Of a stretch of 64,000 nucleotides of DNA, positions 25,765 through 33,601 are shown piece by piece. The stretch lies in assembly GCA_002840685.1 (NCBI GenBank), contig PHBU01000007.1, forward strand, positions 62,001 through 126,000, written 5' to 3'. A program made the translations under genes and the position numbers. Within the stretch, counting starts at the first letter, position 1. Each line of letters opens with the position of its first letter. Source of the stretch: Chloroflexi bacterium HGW-Chloroflexi-6. GTDB taxonomy: Bacteria; Chloroflexota; Anaerolineae; Anaerolineales; Villigracilaceae. The notes below the pieces were generated by a model. It saw nothing but the letters and a program-made list of their open reading frames with translations, was not told where the DNA came from and did not search any database.

Positions 25765-27018
25765 ATGGCAAAAAGCATCTTATCCACTTATTGGGCGCGT
25801 ATCAGCGCTTTTCATCCGAATGCCCGGCTTTACCTGGTCAGCGCAGTTCTGACCGGCGCCGCGTTTGGTGTCTACCGCTTGCTGTTCAATTTTTATGTTT
25901 TGAGCATGGGTTTCGACGAGGGCCTGCTCGGCCAGTTGATCACGATCACCAGCATGGCGGCCCTCGTGACGGCCCTGCCGATGGGCTACCTGGCCGATAT
26001 GCTGGGGCGCAAAAATTCGCTCCTGCTGGGCGGCGCGGTGGTCGCTGCGGGGGTTGGGGCCATGCTCCTGTGGCCCTCCGTGATCATGTTTTATGCCATG
26101 AACATCCTGATGGGCATGGCGCAGGGTTTGCAGACGGTGACCATGGCGCCTTTCCTGCTCGAAAATTCGGGCGAGGAAGAGCGCACTTACCTGTTCAGCC
26201 TGAGTTCGGGCATGCAAATGGCGGCGGCCTTTGTGGGCAATTCGATCGGCGGTTACCTGCCCGGCTGGATCGCCTCGCAGCAGGGTGTTGCGGCCACCAG
26301 CAGCGTTGCCTATTCGGGCGCGCTGGGCATCATCAGCGTGATTGCCATGCTCGGATTACTGCCGCTCTTTTGGCTGCGCACTCCCGTGTTAAAAAAATCG
26401 GAACGCGCCTTATTTGCGCCCTTTGCTTATGCCCGCCAGCACCCGGTGACCCTGACCAAGCTGATCGCACCCATGCTGGTGACATCTATTGGCGCGGGCC
26501 TGTTTATGCCCTTCATGAACGTTTTTTTTCGGGTTGTTCACCAGCAGCCAGACCCGGTCATCGGCAACGTGCTGGCCTGGGGCGCGCTGGCGATGGGCAT
26601 CGGCCTGATGATCGCGCCGCCGCTCGCTGACCGGCTCGGCAAGGCTGAACTGGTGGTGATCACCCAGGGCATCTCGATCCCCTTCCTGATCATGCTCGGT
26701 TACTCGCCCTGGTTCTGGATGAGCGCCCTGGGGCATTATGTGCGCCTGTCGCTGATGAACATGAGCGGCCCGATCTACACCACCTTTGTCATGGAACATG
26801 TCGAGCCCGATTCGCGCGCAACCGTCGCCAGCCTGGTCAGCATGGCCAACAGTTTTGGCTGGGCTTTCAGCCCTTCGATCAGCGGCTATTTGCAAGTCCA
26901 CTATGGATTTGCCCCGGTCTTTGCGCTGGTGGTTGTGTTATATTCGCTCTCAGTTTTCATGTATTGGAAATTTTTCTGGAAAGTGACGCCGGTGCGGGTT
27001 GTGCCGCAATCGGCCTGA
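25765..27018 (+). CDS. MFS transporter
   Basis: The 417-residue protein has about 12 hydrophobic helices and the MFS motif A after helix 2 (GYLADMLGRKNSLLLGG), with a second-half equivalent APPLADRLGKAELV. It carries no recognisable substrate signature; it looks like drug or metabolite efflux families. Translation probably begins at the first base of the mRNA. The pseudouridine synthase gene follows by 8 bases. Confidence 0.88.
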   Translation: MAKSILSTYWARISAFHPNARLYLVSAVLTGAAFGVYRLLFNFYVLSMGFDEGLLGQLITITSMAALVTALPMGYLADMLGRKNSLLLGGAVVAAGVGAMLLWPSVIMFYAMNILMGMAQGLQTVTMAPFLLENSGEEERTYLFSLSSGMQMAAAFVGNSIGGYLPGWIASQQGVAATSSVAYSGALGIISVIAMLGLLPLFWLRTPVLKKSERALFAPFAYARQHPVTLTKLIAPMLVTSIGAGLFMPFMNVFFRVVHQQPDPVIGNVLAWGALAMGIGLMIAPPLADRLGKAELVVITQGISIPFLIMLGYSPWFWMSALGHYVRLSLMNMSGPIYTTFVMEHVEPDSRATVASLVSMANSFGWAFSPSISGYLQVHYGFAPVFALVVVLYSLSVFMYWKFFWKVTPVRVVPQSA

Positions 27019-27026
27019 GAGTTTAT

Positions 27027-27686
27027 ATGAACATTTTGTACGAAGATTCTGCCCTGCTGGTTGTCGATAAGCCCGCCGGAATGCCCGTTCTGCCCGACGG
27101 CTGGGATGCGGACGCCCCGTATCTTGTCAAGCTGCTCGAGGAGCAGTTCGCCAAGCTATGGGTGGTGCACCGCCTGGACAAGGTCACCTCCGGGGTGATG
27201 GTTTTCGCCCGGACGGCTGATGTGCACCGGGTGCTGAACCGCCAGTTCGAACGCCATGAAACTGAAAAGGTTTATCACGCCCTGGTCAATGGCGAACCCG
27301 TCTGGTCTGAACACACTGCCAGGCATAAACTGCGCGTCAACGTAGGGCACAGCCACAGGACCGTGGTCGATCACGCCAAAGGCAAACCCACCGAAACGGC
27401 GTTCAAGGTTATCCAACGCTTTGACGGCTACGGGTTGCTCGAGTGCCACCCTGCAACGGGCAAAACGCACCAGATCCGGGTCCATGCTTATGCGTTGGGC
27501 TATCCCCTGGTGGGCGATATCCTGTACAGCGCCCCGCCGACTGACCTGATCGCTCGTCCGGCCCTGCACGCGCTCAGCCTGACCATCACCCACCCTGAAA
27601 TCAACGAGCGCGTGACCTTTACTGCGCCATATGCACCCGATTTCAAAAAGGCCTTGAAGAAACTGGAGCCGAAAGCCCTTGGGTAA
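27027..27686 (+). CDS. RluA-family pseudouridine synthase
   Basis: The 219-residue enzyme isomerises uridine to pseudouridine in rRNA or tRNA. The catalytic Asp is in VVHRLDKVTSGVMVFAR; ILYEDSALLVVDKPAGMPV and HPATGKTHQIRVHAYALGYP are also typical. There is no S4 domain, so it resembles the RluA or TruC type more than RluD. Start at 27027 (MNILYED) matches the family N-terminus; upstream in-frame codons overlap the MFS gene. Confidence 0.92.
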   Translation: MNILYEDSALLVVDKPAGMPVLPDGWDADAPYLVKLLEEQFAKLWVVHRLDKVTSGVMVFARTADVHRVLNRQFERHETEKVYHALVNGEPVWSEHTARHKLRVNVGHSHRTVVDHAKGKPTETAFKVIQRFDGYGLLECHPATGKTHQIRVHAYALGYPLVGDILYSAPPTDLIARPALHALSLTITHPEINERVTFTAPYAPDFKKALKKLEPKALG

Positions 27687-27728
27687 CACCCTGCGGGCCT
27701 GACTTTCAACTCAAGCATCGGAACGACA

Positions 27729-28415
27729 ATGAAAGTCCACATTACCGAAACTGAAGAAAATGTCGAGTATCGCGTATTGGCGCACGAGTCTGTCAGCGAT
27801 GAAATCCTGACAGGCATGTTTTATGCGCTTAAAGATGGCGTTTGGTTGAAGGGCTACCCCAAAAAGGCGCTCATGTTCGAGCAAGACCCGGCGCTGATGG
27901 AGAAGAACTACAACGTTTATGTTGTGGATGAGTTGCACCAGGAAAGACGCAGCCTGGCCGACCTGGATGCAGCCCTGGAGTGGCTGTGCGCGGAATTCGA
28001 ACGGCGCAGTGTGCGCTGGTGGCTGGTCGGGAGCGCGGCGCTCTATGCGCGCGGTCTCGCGCTCAAGCCGCACGACATCGATGTCATGACCTACAAGACC
28101 GAGATTGAGAAAATCCGCGAGATGGTTGCGCCATATACCGTCGAGCCGTTCCACCATGTTAATGGTTGGGTGGTCAAGGGCTTCGGGGTGGTCAATTATC
28201 GCTATCGCATCGACTTTGCCTTCGAACCTGAAGAGTGGGTCGACGGTCAGGGCCCGGTCGATTTTGGCCCGTATGCCCAGGCGCATGTTGAACCGATCGT
28301 CTGGCAGGGTCATGAAATTCTCGTCCCGCCAATCGAATTGCAGATTGCGCCGAATGAGGCCCGCGGGCGGCACGACCGCGTGAAATTGATCCGCGAGTAT
28401 TTGGGGAAGGATTAA
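27729..28415 (+). CDS. Nucleotidyltransferase-fold protein
   Basis: The 228-residue protein is not a named family to me. The central part (about 85-180) shows the minimal nucleotidyltransferase signature WWLVGSAALYARGLALKPHDIDV, a GS motif followed by DxD, as in kanamycin-nucleotidyltransferase-like and AbiEii-like folds. The N-terminal 80 residues are predicted alpha/beta with no motif. No cognate antitoxin lies beside it, so a toxin role is not supported; it may modify a small molecule or RNA. Confidence 0.6.
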   Translation: MKVHITETEENVEYRVLAHESVSDEILTGMFYALKDGVWLKGYPKKALMFEQDPALMEKNYNVYVVDELHQERRSLADLDAALEWLCAEFERRSVRWWLVGSAALYARGLALKPHDIDVMTYKTEIEKIREMVAPYTVEPFHHVNGWVVKGFGVVNYRYRIDFAFEPEEWVDGQGPVDFGPYAQAHVEPIVWQGHEILVPPIELQIAPNEARGRHDRVKLIREYLGKD

Positions 28416-28426
28416 TACTGCGCGTT

Positions 28427-28515
28427 TGTCATTTCGAGCCGCTCAGCGGCGAGAAATCTTATACTGCCTCGCAGGGATTTCTCAGTCGCCGCAGCGCGGC
28501 TTCTTCGAAATGACA
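28427..28515. repeat. Dispersed intergenic palindromic element
   Basis: TGTCATTTCGA (28427-28437) and TCGAAATGACA (28505-28515) are perfect terminal inverted repeats around internal GCCGCTCAGCGGCG and GCCGCAGCGCGGC stems. This is the layout of short non-coding palindromic repeats that are common between genes in this phylum. Only one copy is seen here. Confidence 0.75.
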
Positions 28516-28537
28516 AGCTGAATTGAGGTACATCAAT

Positions 28538-28565
28538 AAAAAAAACCGCCCGAAATGGGCGGTTT
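28538..28565 (-). terminator. Terminator after DUF1015 gene
   Basis: AAACCGCCC (28543-28551) pairs with GGGCGGTTT (28557-28565). Read leftward the stem ends in eight T residues. Confidence 0.9.
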
Positions 28566-28590
28566 CTGTTTACTGGATGCTGCTCACTGC

Positions 28591-29910
28591 CTACTGTATC
28601 TTGCGCGCTTCCATGTAGAAGCGTTTCTCGCGAGCCTCGCCCATTGAGAAGGTTTTGCGCGGCAGGGCCCCATCGAGAATGACGGTCTTGAACAGCTCGC
28701 CTTTTTGCATGCCGGGCACATAGATGCCAACGTTGCCGGGCTGCTGGCCGAGGCGCACGGTCACATCCTGGCCGTGAACGTAGTCGATTTTTTCCGCATT
28801 GCCAGCTTTCAGGAAGGGGTCAACAAAAGTCTGGATGGTCCCCACCGACAGGTTGGTGCTCGGGTTGGCAATAGCGACCACGCCGAAGCCTTTTCCGCCG
28901 CCGACGAAGCCCATCAACTGCCGGGTTGGGTCGCCCGCGTTGACGCGCCGGGCCATTTCTTCAGCGTTTTCGACCGGGGTGTAGGAGTAATCTGCGCCAA
29001 AAGCGGATTCGAGGGCAGCATAGATGTCGGTCTTCAGGCCGAACAGCACGCGGTGGATCGGCTCAAACTCCAACCCTTCATCGTGGACATTTTCCAGTTC
29101 GATCAGCGCATAGCGCGCCGGGTGATGCATGCCGACTTCAGGTTTCATCCGTTCCCAGACGGCTTTGGCGGTGGCGAGCGAGTGGTTGCCGTCACCCATG
29201 GCAAACAACAAAACCGGTTTGTCGCTGCCAACCCCATATTTGGCGGCGAAGACTTCCGGTTTGGCCAGCCCGCGCAGGGCTTCGATCACGCCCGCTTCAA
29301 GGGCTGAGTCGTTGACCGCGTAGCCGACCAGGTGGCCGCTGTCGAGCATCAGATCAATATCGTAGAGTTTTTCCAGCTTGCCGCTGGCCGCGCCGACCGG
29401 TTCAATGACCGTCTTGTGCGGGTCGTCGATCAGCACCAGGATGTGGGGCAGTTCGAGCGGCGCACCGGTGCGGATTTTCATACGCGGCGGCAGGCGATCG
29501 ACGATTGTGCCTTCGGTGGCGCGAATCAGGCTGGTCGAGCCTTTGGTGTAATCGTAGTGTTCCAGGTCGAGGCACATCACCAGTCCCTTGCGGGTTTTTC
29601 CGGCGGCGGTGCGCTCGACGTAGATCAGGCCTTCGCGCGGTTCGAGAATGCCCGCGTCGAGATATTCGCGCATCGTCTTCTGGATCGATTGGATGTGTTC
29701 CGCTTCGCCTGGTTTTTCGAGATAGATCTCGGGCAGGGTGATGTGGAAGGTGGACGGCGCATCGCCGATGATCGCTTCGACCTGTTCCCAATATTCGGGC
29801 TGGGATGTGAACTGGTCGACTGCGATGACTGCCCACTTGTGCAGATCGACATCCTTTTTGGGCAGGAGTACTTCGGGGATCAGAATACCGATATCTTCAA
29901 AAATTTTCAT
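28591..29910 (-). CDS. DUF1015 family protein
   Basis: The 439-residue protein belongs to the DUF1015 family of unknown function, which is often next to serine-synthesis genes, as here. Visible family blocks are VLLPKKDVDLHKWAVIAVDQ near the N-terminus, LLFAMGDGNHSLATAKAVWE (about 235-255), and the DPFLKAGNAEKIDYVHGQD region. The GDGNHS block may be a metal or nucleotide site, but no reaction is established. AGGTGA precedes the ATG. It lies 50 bases downstream of serA, with a palindromic repeat between. Confidence 0.88.
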   Translation of the reverse strand: MKIFEDIGILIPEVLLPKKDVDLHKWAVIAVDQFTSQPEYWEQVEAIIGDAPSTFHITLPEIYLEKPGEAEHIQSIQKTMREYLDAGILEPREGLIYVERTAAGKTRKGLVMCLDLEHYDYTKGSTSLIRATEGTIVDRLPPRMKIRTGAPLELPHILVLIDDPHKTVIEPVGAASGKLEKLYDIDLMLDSGHLVGYAVNDSALEAGVIEALRGLAKPEVFAAKYGVGSDKPVLLFAMGDGNHSLATAKAVWERMKPEVGMHHPARYALIELENVHDEGLEFEPIHRVLFGLKTDIYAALESAFGADYSYTPVENAEEMARRVNAGDPTRQLMGFVGGGKGFGVVAIANPSTNLSVGTIQTFVDPFLKAGNAEKIDYVHGQDVTVRLGQQPGNVGIYVPGMQKGELFKTVILDGALPRKTFSMGEAREKRFYMEARKIQ

Positions 29911-29930
29911 TGGTCACCTGTTAAATTGGC

Positions 29931-29954
29931 AGGGGCACAGCATGCTGTGCCCCT
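29931..29954. repeat. 24-bp perfect palindrome between serA and DUF1015
   Basis: AGGGGCACAGCA is followed directly by its exact complement TGCTGTGCCCCT. It looks like a REP-type dispersed element rather than a terminator because no T-run follows. Confidence 0.75.
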
Positions 29955-29960
29955 ACGGGA

Positions 29961-30860
29961 TTATTTCTTGGCAAAATCGATCACAATTTGAGCCACTTCC
30001 GCGCCGACGCGGCCCTGGCCTTCTTTGGTGGCGGCGCCGATATGCGGGGAGCCGATAACGTTATCCAGTTTGAGCAGCTTCCAGTCGGTGGGCGGTTCCT
30101 CGACGAAGACATCCAGCGCGGCCGCGGCGACTTTGCCGCTGGTCAGGGCTTCATACAGAGCGTCTTCGTTGATGATGCCGCCGCGGGCGCAGTTGATGAT
30201 GCGCACGCCGTCTTTCATCTTGGCGAACTGTTCCGCGCCGATCATATTGGCGGATTCTTTTGTTTTGGGCAGGTGCAGGCTGATGTAATCGGCCTGGGCG
30301 AGCAGTTCATCGAGCGAAACCAGCTTGGCTTCGGCCAATTCTTTGACGAAGGGATCGTAGGCAACCACGGTCATGCCCAGGGCGGCAGCCCGGCGGGCAG
30401 TGGCTTTGCCGATGTTGCCGACGCCGATCAGGCCGAGAGTCTTGCCGCCAATTTCATCGCCGTTGAAGGCTTTCTTTTCCCATTTTTCAGCTTTCATGGT
30501 TTCAGAGGCCTTGTAAAGCGAGCGCGCCATCATGAACATGTAGCCGATCGCCAGTTCGGCCACAGAGTCGGACGAAGCCAGCGGGGTATTTTTGACGGTG
30601 ACACCCTTGCCGCGCGCATATTCCACGTCGATGGTGTCCAGGCCGACGCCGCCGCGCACGATCAGTTTCAGGTTGGGGCAAACGTCGATCAACGGCTGGC
30701 GGATCTTGGTGCGGGAACGCACCACAGCAACATCATAAGCGGGCAGGGTGGTCATCAGGTCTTCGGGCGTGATCTCGAAGTTGGTATCCACCGTTAGTCC
30801 GGCAGCGCGCATCTCTTCGATGCATTCTTTTTCGGTTTTGTCGCAAACTAAGACCTTCAT
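29961..30860 (-). CDS. serA: D-3-phosphoglycerate dehydrogenase, short form
   Basis: The 299-residue NAD-dependent enzyme oxidises 3-phosphoglycerate to 3-phosphohydroxypyruvate, the first step of serine synthesis. It has the Rossmann motif GLIGVGNIGKATARRAAALG, catalytic Arg in INCARGGIINE, a Glu in the VEEPP block, and catalytic His in GSPHIGAATKEGQGR. It lacks ACT and other regulatory domains, so feedback inhibition by serine is unlikely. AGGAG lies before the ATG. It is divergent from serC. Confidence 0.92.
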   Translation of the reverse strand: MKVLVCDKTEKECIEEMRAAGLTVDTNFEITPEDLMTTLPAYDVAVVRSRTKIRQPLIDVCPNLKLIVRGGVGLDTIDVEYARGKGVTVKNTPLASSDSVAELAIGYMFMMARSLYKASETMKAEKWEKKAFNGDEIGGKTLGLIGVGNIGKATARRAAALGMTVVAYDPFVKELAEAKLVSLDELLAQADYISLHLPKTKESANMIGAEQFAKMKDGVRIINCARGGIINEDALYEALTSGKVAAAALDVFVEEPPTDWKLLKLDNVIGSPHIGAATKEGQGRVGAEVAQIVIDFAKK

Positions 30861-30903
30861 GATTTTCTCCTGGTTGGGAATTGAATAGGCTTACTTAAGG
30901 ATA

Positions 30904-30932
30904 GAGCCAGCCCCGGGCAAGCCGGCTGGCTC
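30904..30932. other. Stem-loop in the serA-serC divergent region
   Basis: GAGCCAGCC (30904-30912) and GGCTGGCTC (30924-30932) form a perfect 9-bp stem 44 bases upstream of the serA start. It may be a leader hairpin or another REP-type element. Confidence 0.4.
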
Positions 30933-31126
30933 ATGATGGCAGGGATAATATTCTTTTTCACAAAAACCATTCTAACAATCCCAAATGGCTTTGTCAACGG
31001 ACAACTATCAGCCGATAAACATGCCAAAAGTACTTGGCGATTGTTCCGGCTGGCGGCTATAATGGAAGGGAAATAAATTATTTTGTACCCGCCATTTTTG
31101 GTTTTTCATCCCACAGGAGAGATAAA

Positions 31127-32221
31127 ATGTCTGAAACCCTAAAACGCGCCCACAATTTCAACGCCGGCCCGGCGGGCCTGCCGTTGGAAGTCATGCAGCA
31201 AGCCCAGGCCGAACTGCTGGATTATAAAGGCACGGGCATGTCTGTCATTGAAATGAGCCATCGCTCGAAGGAATTCGAAGCGATGATCAATGAAGCAGAG
31301 GCCGATATGCGCGAACTGCTCAACATCCCCGCCAATTACAAGGTGATGTTTATGCAGGGTGGAGCCAGCTTGCAGTTCTCGATGATCCCGATGAACTTTC
31401 GCGCGGCTGGCGCTTCGGCAGATTACATCGTGACTGGCGCCTGGAGCAAGAAGGCTGTGCAGGAAGCTCAAAAACTGGGGGCGGTTCATGTTTCTGCGGA
31501 TATGAAAGCCAGCAACTACGCCACCGTTCCTGAAAGCCTCGATCTTGACCCCAAAGCCGCTTACCTGTACTACTGCTCCAATGAGACCATTCACGGTGTG
31601 GAATTTTTCAAGGAACCCGTCCCCCCCGCGGGCGTGGAACTGATCTGCGACACCTCCTCCGATTTTATGAGCCGTCCGGTCGATGTCAGCAAGTATGCCT
31701 ACCTGTATGCTGGCGCGCAGAAGAATGTCGGCCCCGCCGGTGTGGTGATCGGCATCCTGCGTGAAGACATGCTCGAACGCGTTCCCGAAAACATGCCTGT
31801 CATGCTCGATTACAAGGTTCAGGCCACTGAAAAATCGCTTTACAACACGCCGCCCTGCTTCTCGATCTATATGGTCGGCCTGGTGATGAAGTGGATCAAA
31901 AAAATGGGCGGCTTGGCTGGTATCGAAGCCCGAAACATGGCCAAGTCTGAATTGCTCTACAAGACCATCGACGCCAGCGGCGGCTTCTACAAGGGACATG
32001 CCCAGGCGGCGAGCCGCTCGCGCATGAACGTCACCTTCCGCCTGCCCAACGAAGAATTGGAAGACACCTTCGCCAAGGAAGCCAAGAAGTTGAACATGAT
32101 CGGCCTCAAGGGCCACCGCTCGGTCGGCGGACTACGCGCCTCGATCTACAATGCCGTCGAACTCTCGGACATCGAATTCCTGGTTCAGTTTATGAAAGAA
32201 TTCCAGACCAAGAACGGCTGA
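31127..32221 (+). CDS. serC: Phosphoserine aminotransferase
   Basis: The 364-residue PLP enzyme converts phosphohydroxypyruvate and glutamate to phosphoserine and 2-oxoglutarate. It begins with the family signature NFNAGPAGLPLEVMQQAQ, has SVIEMSHRSKEF, the PLP-Lys in LYAGAQKNVGPAG, and ends in GLKGHRSVGGLRASIYNA. AGGAGAG precedes the ATG at 31127; a longer in-frame extension is not family-like. A phosphoserine phosphatase (serB) is not seen in the window. Confidence 0.95.
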   Translation: MSETLKRAHNFNAGPAGLPLEVMQQAQAELLDYKGTGMSVIEMSHRSKEFEAMINEAEADMRELLNIPANYKVMFMQGGASLQFSMIPMNFRAAGASADYIVTGAWSKKAVQEAQKLGAVHVSADMKASNYATVPESLDLDPKAAYLYYCSNETIHGVEFFKEPVPPAGVELICDTSSDFMSRPVDVSKYAYLYAGAQKNVGPAGVVIGILREDMLERVPENMPVMLDYKVQATEKSLYNTPPCFSIYMVGLVMKWIKKMGGLAGIEARNMAKSELLYKTIDASGGFYKGHAQAASRSRMNVTFRLPNEELEDTFAKEAKKLNMIGLKGHRSVGGLRASIYNAVELSDIEFLVQFMKEFQTKNG

Positions 32222-32245
32222 TCTACAAAATTGTTCTCCATCAAA

Positions 32246-32277
32246 GAAGGTTGCCCAACAGGCAGCCTTCTTTTTTT
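32246..32277 (+). terminator. Intrinsic terminator after serC
   Basis: GAAGGTTGCC (32246-32255) pairs with GGCAGCCTTC (32261-32270) around a 5-base loop, followed by seven T. Confidence 0.9.
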
Positions 32278-32317
32278 ATCTTTCATCTTTGCACTTTCAT
32301 CCTTTATAATCCCTGTC

Positions 32318-32725
32318 ATGAGCGATGATCTTGAATTCTTCTTCCCCGAACTTTCTGAAGACGGTGCAAATGTTCCCCTCCCGCCTGCCGAAATGCGCTT
32401 TCTCGAACTGCGCGCTGAACCCGTGATCGATGATGGCCCACTGCGCGTGCGTGTCTACGTCGAGGTGACTCCTTTTCAGAAGCGGCCCTTTATCGAAGTT
32501 GTTCTGGCCGGCCAAAAGGGACAGGAAATTGCCACGGCCAGTGTCATCGAGCCGTTGCAGCGCAAGAATGTTTTTACGATGCACATTCGCGGCGGGCAGC
32601 AGCGCGGAAAATTTTCGCTCCACGCGCGTATGTATTACCCCTCCAACACAGACAACCCGACCGACCGGGAAAACCTGACTACGATCGAATCTGATCAGGC
32701 CAAGTCGGAGTTTGTTGTAGAGTAA
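32318..32725 (+). CDS. Conserved hypothetical, beta-rich
   Basis: The 135-residue protein (MSDDLEFFFPELSEDG start) is unrecognised. From about residue 28 it reads like a single beta-sandwich (LRVRVYVEVTPFQKRPFIEV, RGKFSLHARMYYP). No signal peptide or membrane segment. I start it at 32318, since upstream in-frame codons run through the serC terminator. Its stop overlaps the next ATG (TAATG), so it is translationally coupled to the M23 lipoprotein. Confidence 0.65.
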   Translation: MSDDLEFFFPELSEDGANVPLPPAEMRFLELRAEPVIDDGPLRVRVYVEVTPFQKRPFIEVVLAGQKGQEIATASVIEPLQRKNVFTMHIRGGQQRGKFSLHARMYYPSNTDNPTDRENLTTIESDQAKSEFVVE

Positions 32726-33546
32726 TGCAAAGCCTGTTTTCCCGGCGAGCAGCCTGCGGGGGGATTGTGCTCCTTTTCCTGCTCGCATCCTGCCAACCGG
32801 CTCCGGCAACGCCGCCAGCCACATTGACGGTTGAACCGCCGTCCCTGCCGCTTGCACCCCCATCCCAAACCCCTGACACCTCGCACCTAACCCCTGACAC
32901 CTTGCAGTCGACCCCTGATACCTCGCACCTGATACCTGACACCATTTATCTTTGTTCCCCCCTGGCCGTTCAGCCGTTGGAAACGATTGCCGAGATCATC
33001 ACCCAGCCTTTCCTGGCCCCGCGTCAACTGGATGATGGCACTTACAAAGACGATGCTCACCATGGCCTGGATCTGGGCTACTACACCCGCGACGGGGAGC
33101 TCTTTACCGGCACCCCTGTCCTTTCTGCTGCCAACGGGCGGGTTGCCGCTCTGATCTTCGACCGGCCTCCTTATGGGAATGCCGTCATCGTTGAAACGCC
33201 TTTCGAGCAGATCCCGGTCCATCTGGTCAGCGCCGAAAAAATCCCGGTGGGCAGTTCGCTTTACATCCTGTATGCTCATTTGCAAAACCTGCAAACCCTC
33301 AGCCTGGGACAAAAAATAACCTGCGGCGACTCGTTGGCCGAAACCGGCCTGACCGGGTTCACCGGCGGTCCGCACCTGCACTTTGAGACCCGCTGGGGCC
33401 CAGCCGGGCAGATTTTTGACTCAATGGCCTATTATCACGTTGAGACAACCGAAGAGGAACGCGCCAATTATGTTCTCTGGCGCATGAGCGGTACCTTTCG
33501 GCTATTCGATCCAATGATTTTGTTATCCCCGCCAACCGAAAACTAG
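32725..33546 (+). CDS. M23-family (LytM) lipoprotein with repeat-derived linker
   Basis: The 273-residue lipoprotein (LLFLLASCQPAP) has a linker (about 35-75) built of near-identical PDTSHL-type units, followed by a LytM-like domain. HHGLDLG holds the first zinc His and Asp; GGPHLHFETR holds the HxH motif. Both metal motifs are therefore present, so peptidoglycan endopeptidase activity is plausible. A second M23 lipoprotein lies two genes downstream. Confidence 0.85.
   Translation: MQSLFSRRAACGGIVLLFLLASCQPAPATPPATLTVEPPSLPLAPPSQTPDTSHLTPDTLQSTPDTSHLIPDTIYLCSPLAVQPLETIAEIITQPFLAPRQLDDGTYKDDAHHGLDLGYYTRDGELFTGTPVLSAANGRVAALIFDRPPYGNAVIVETPFEQIPVHLVSAEKIPVGSSLYILYAHLQNLQTLSLGQKITCGDSLAETGLTGFTGGPHLHFETRWGPAGQIFDSMAYYHVETTEEERANYVLWRMSGTFRLFDPMILLSPPTEN
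32871..32943 (+). repeat. In-frame tandem repeat in the M23 lipoprotein linker
   Basis: About five imperfect copies of an 18-base CCTGACACC-type unit encode the PDTSHL-like repeats. Copies vary between ACCCCTGACACCT and ATACCTGACACC. The unit is simple-sequence-like and is probably prone to copy-number change. Confidence 0.75.
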
Positions 33547-33601
33547 GGTATATAATGCCATGAACTGATAACAGTTGGGAATACAGATCAAAGCCCACAC
33601 G

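Noticed and set aside
25680-26630. 316-codon frame overlapping the MFS gene in another frame
   Set aside because: Arg/Pro/Gly-rich shadow translation; the MFS frame has membrane helices and motif A.
27729-28415. AbiEii-type toxin
   Set aside because: Only the general nucleotidyltransferase motif is visible and no AbiEi-like partner is adjacent.
31139-32116. 325-codon frame antisense to serC
   Set aside because: Shadow of a certain gene, no family features.
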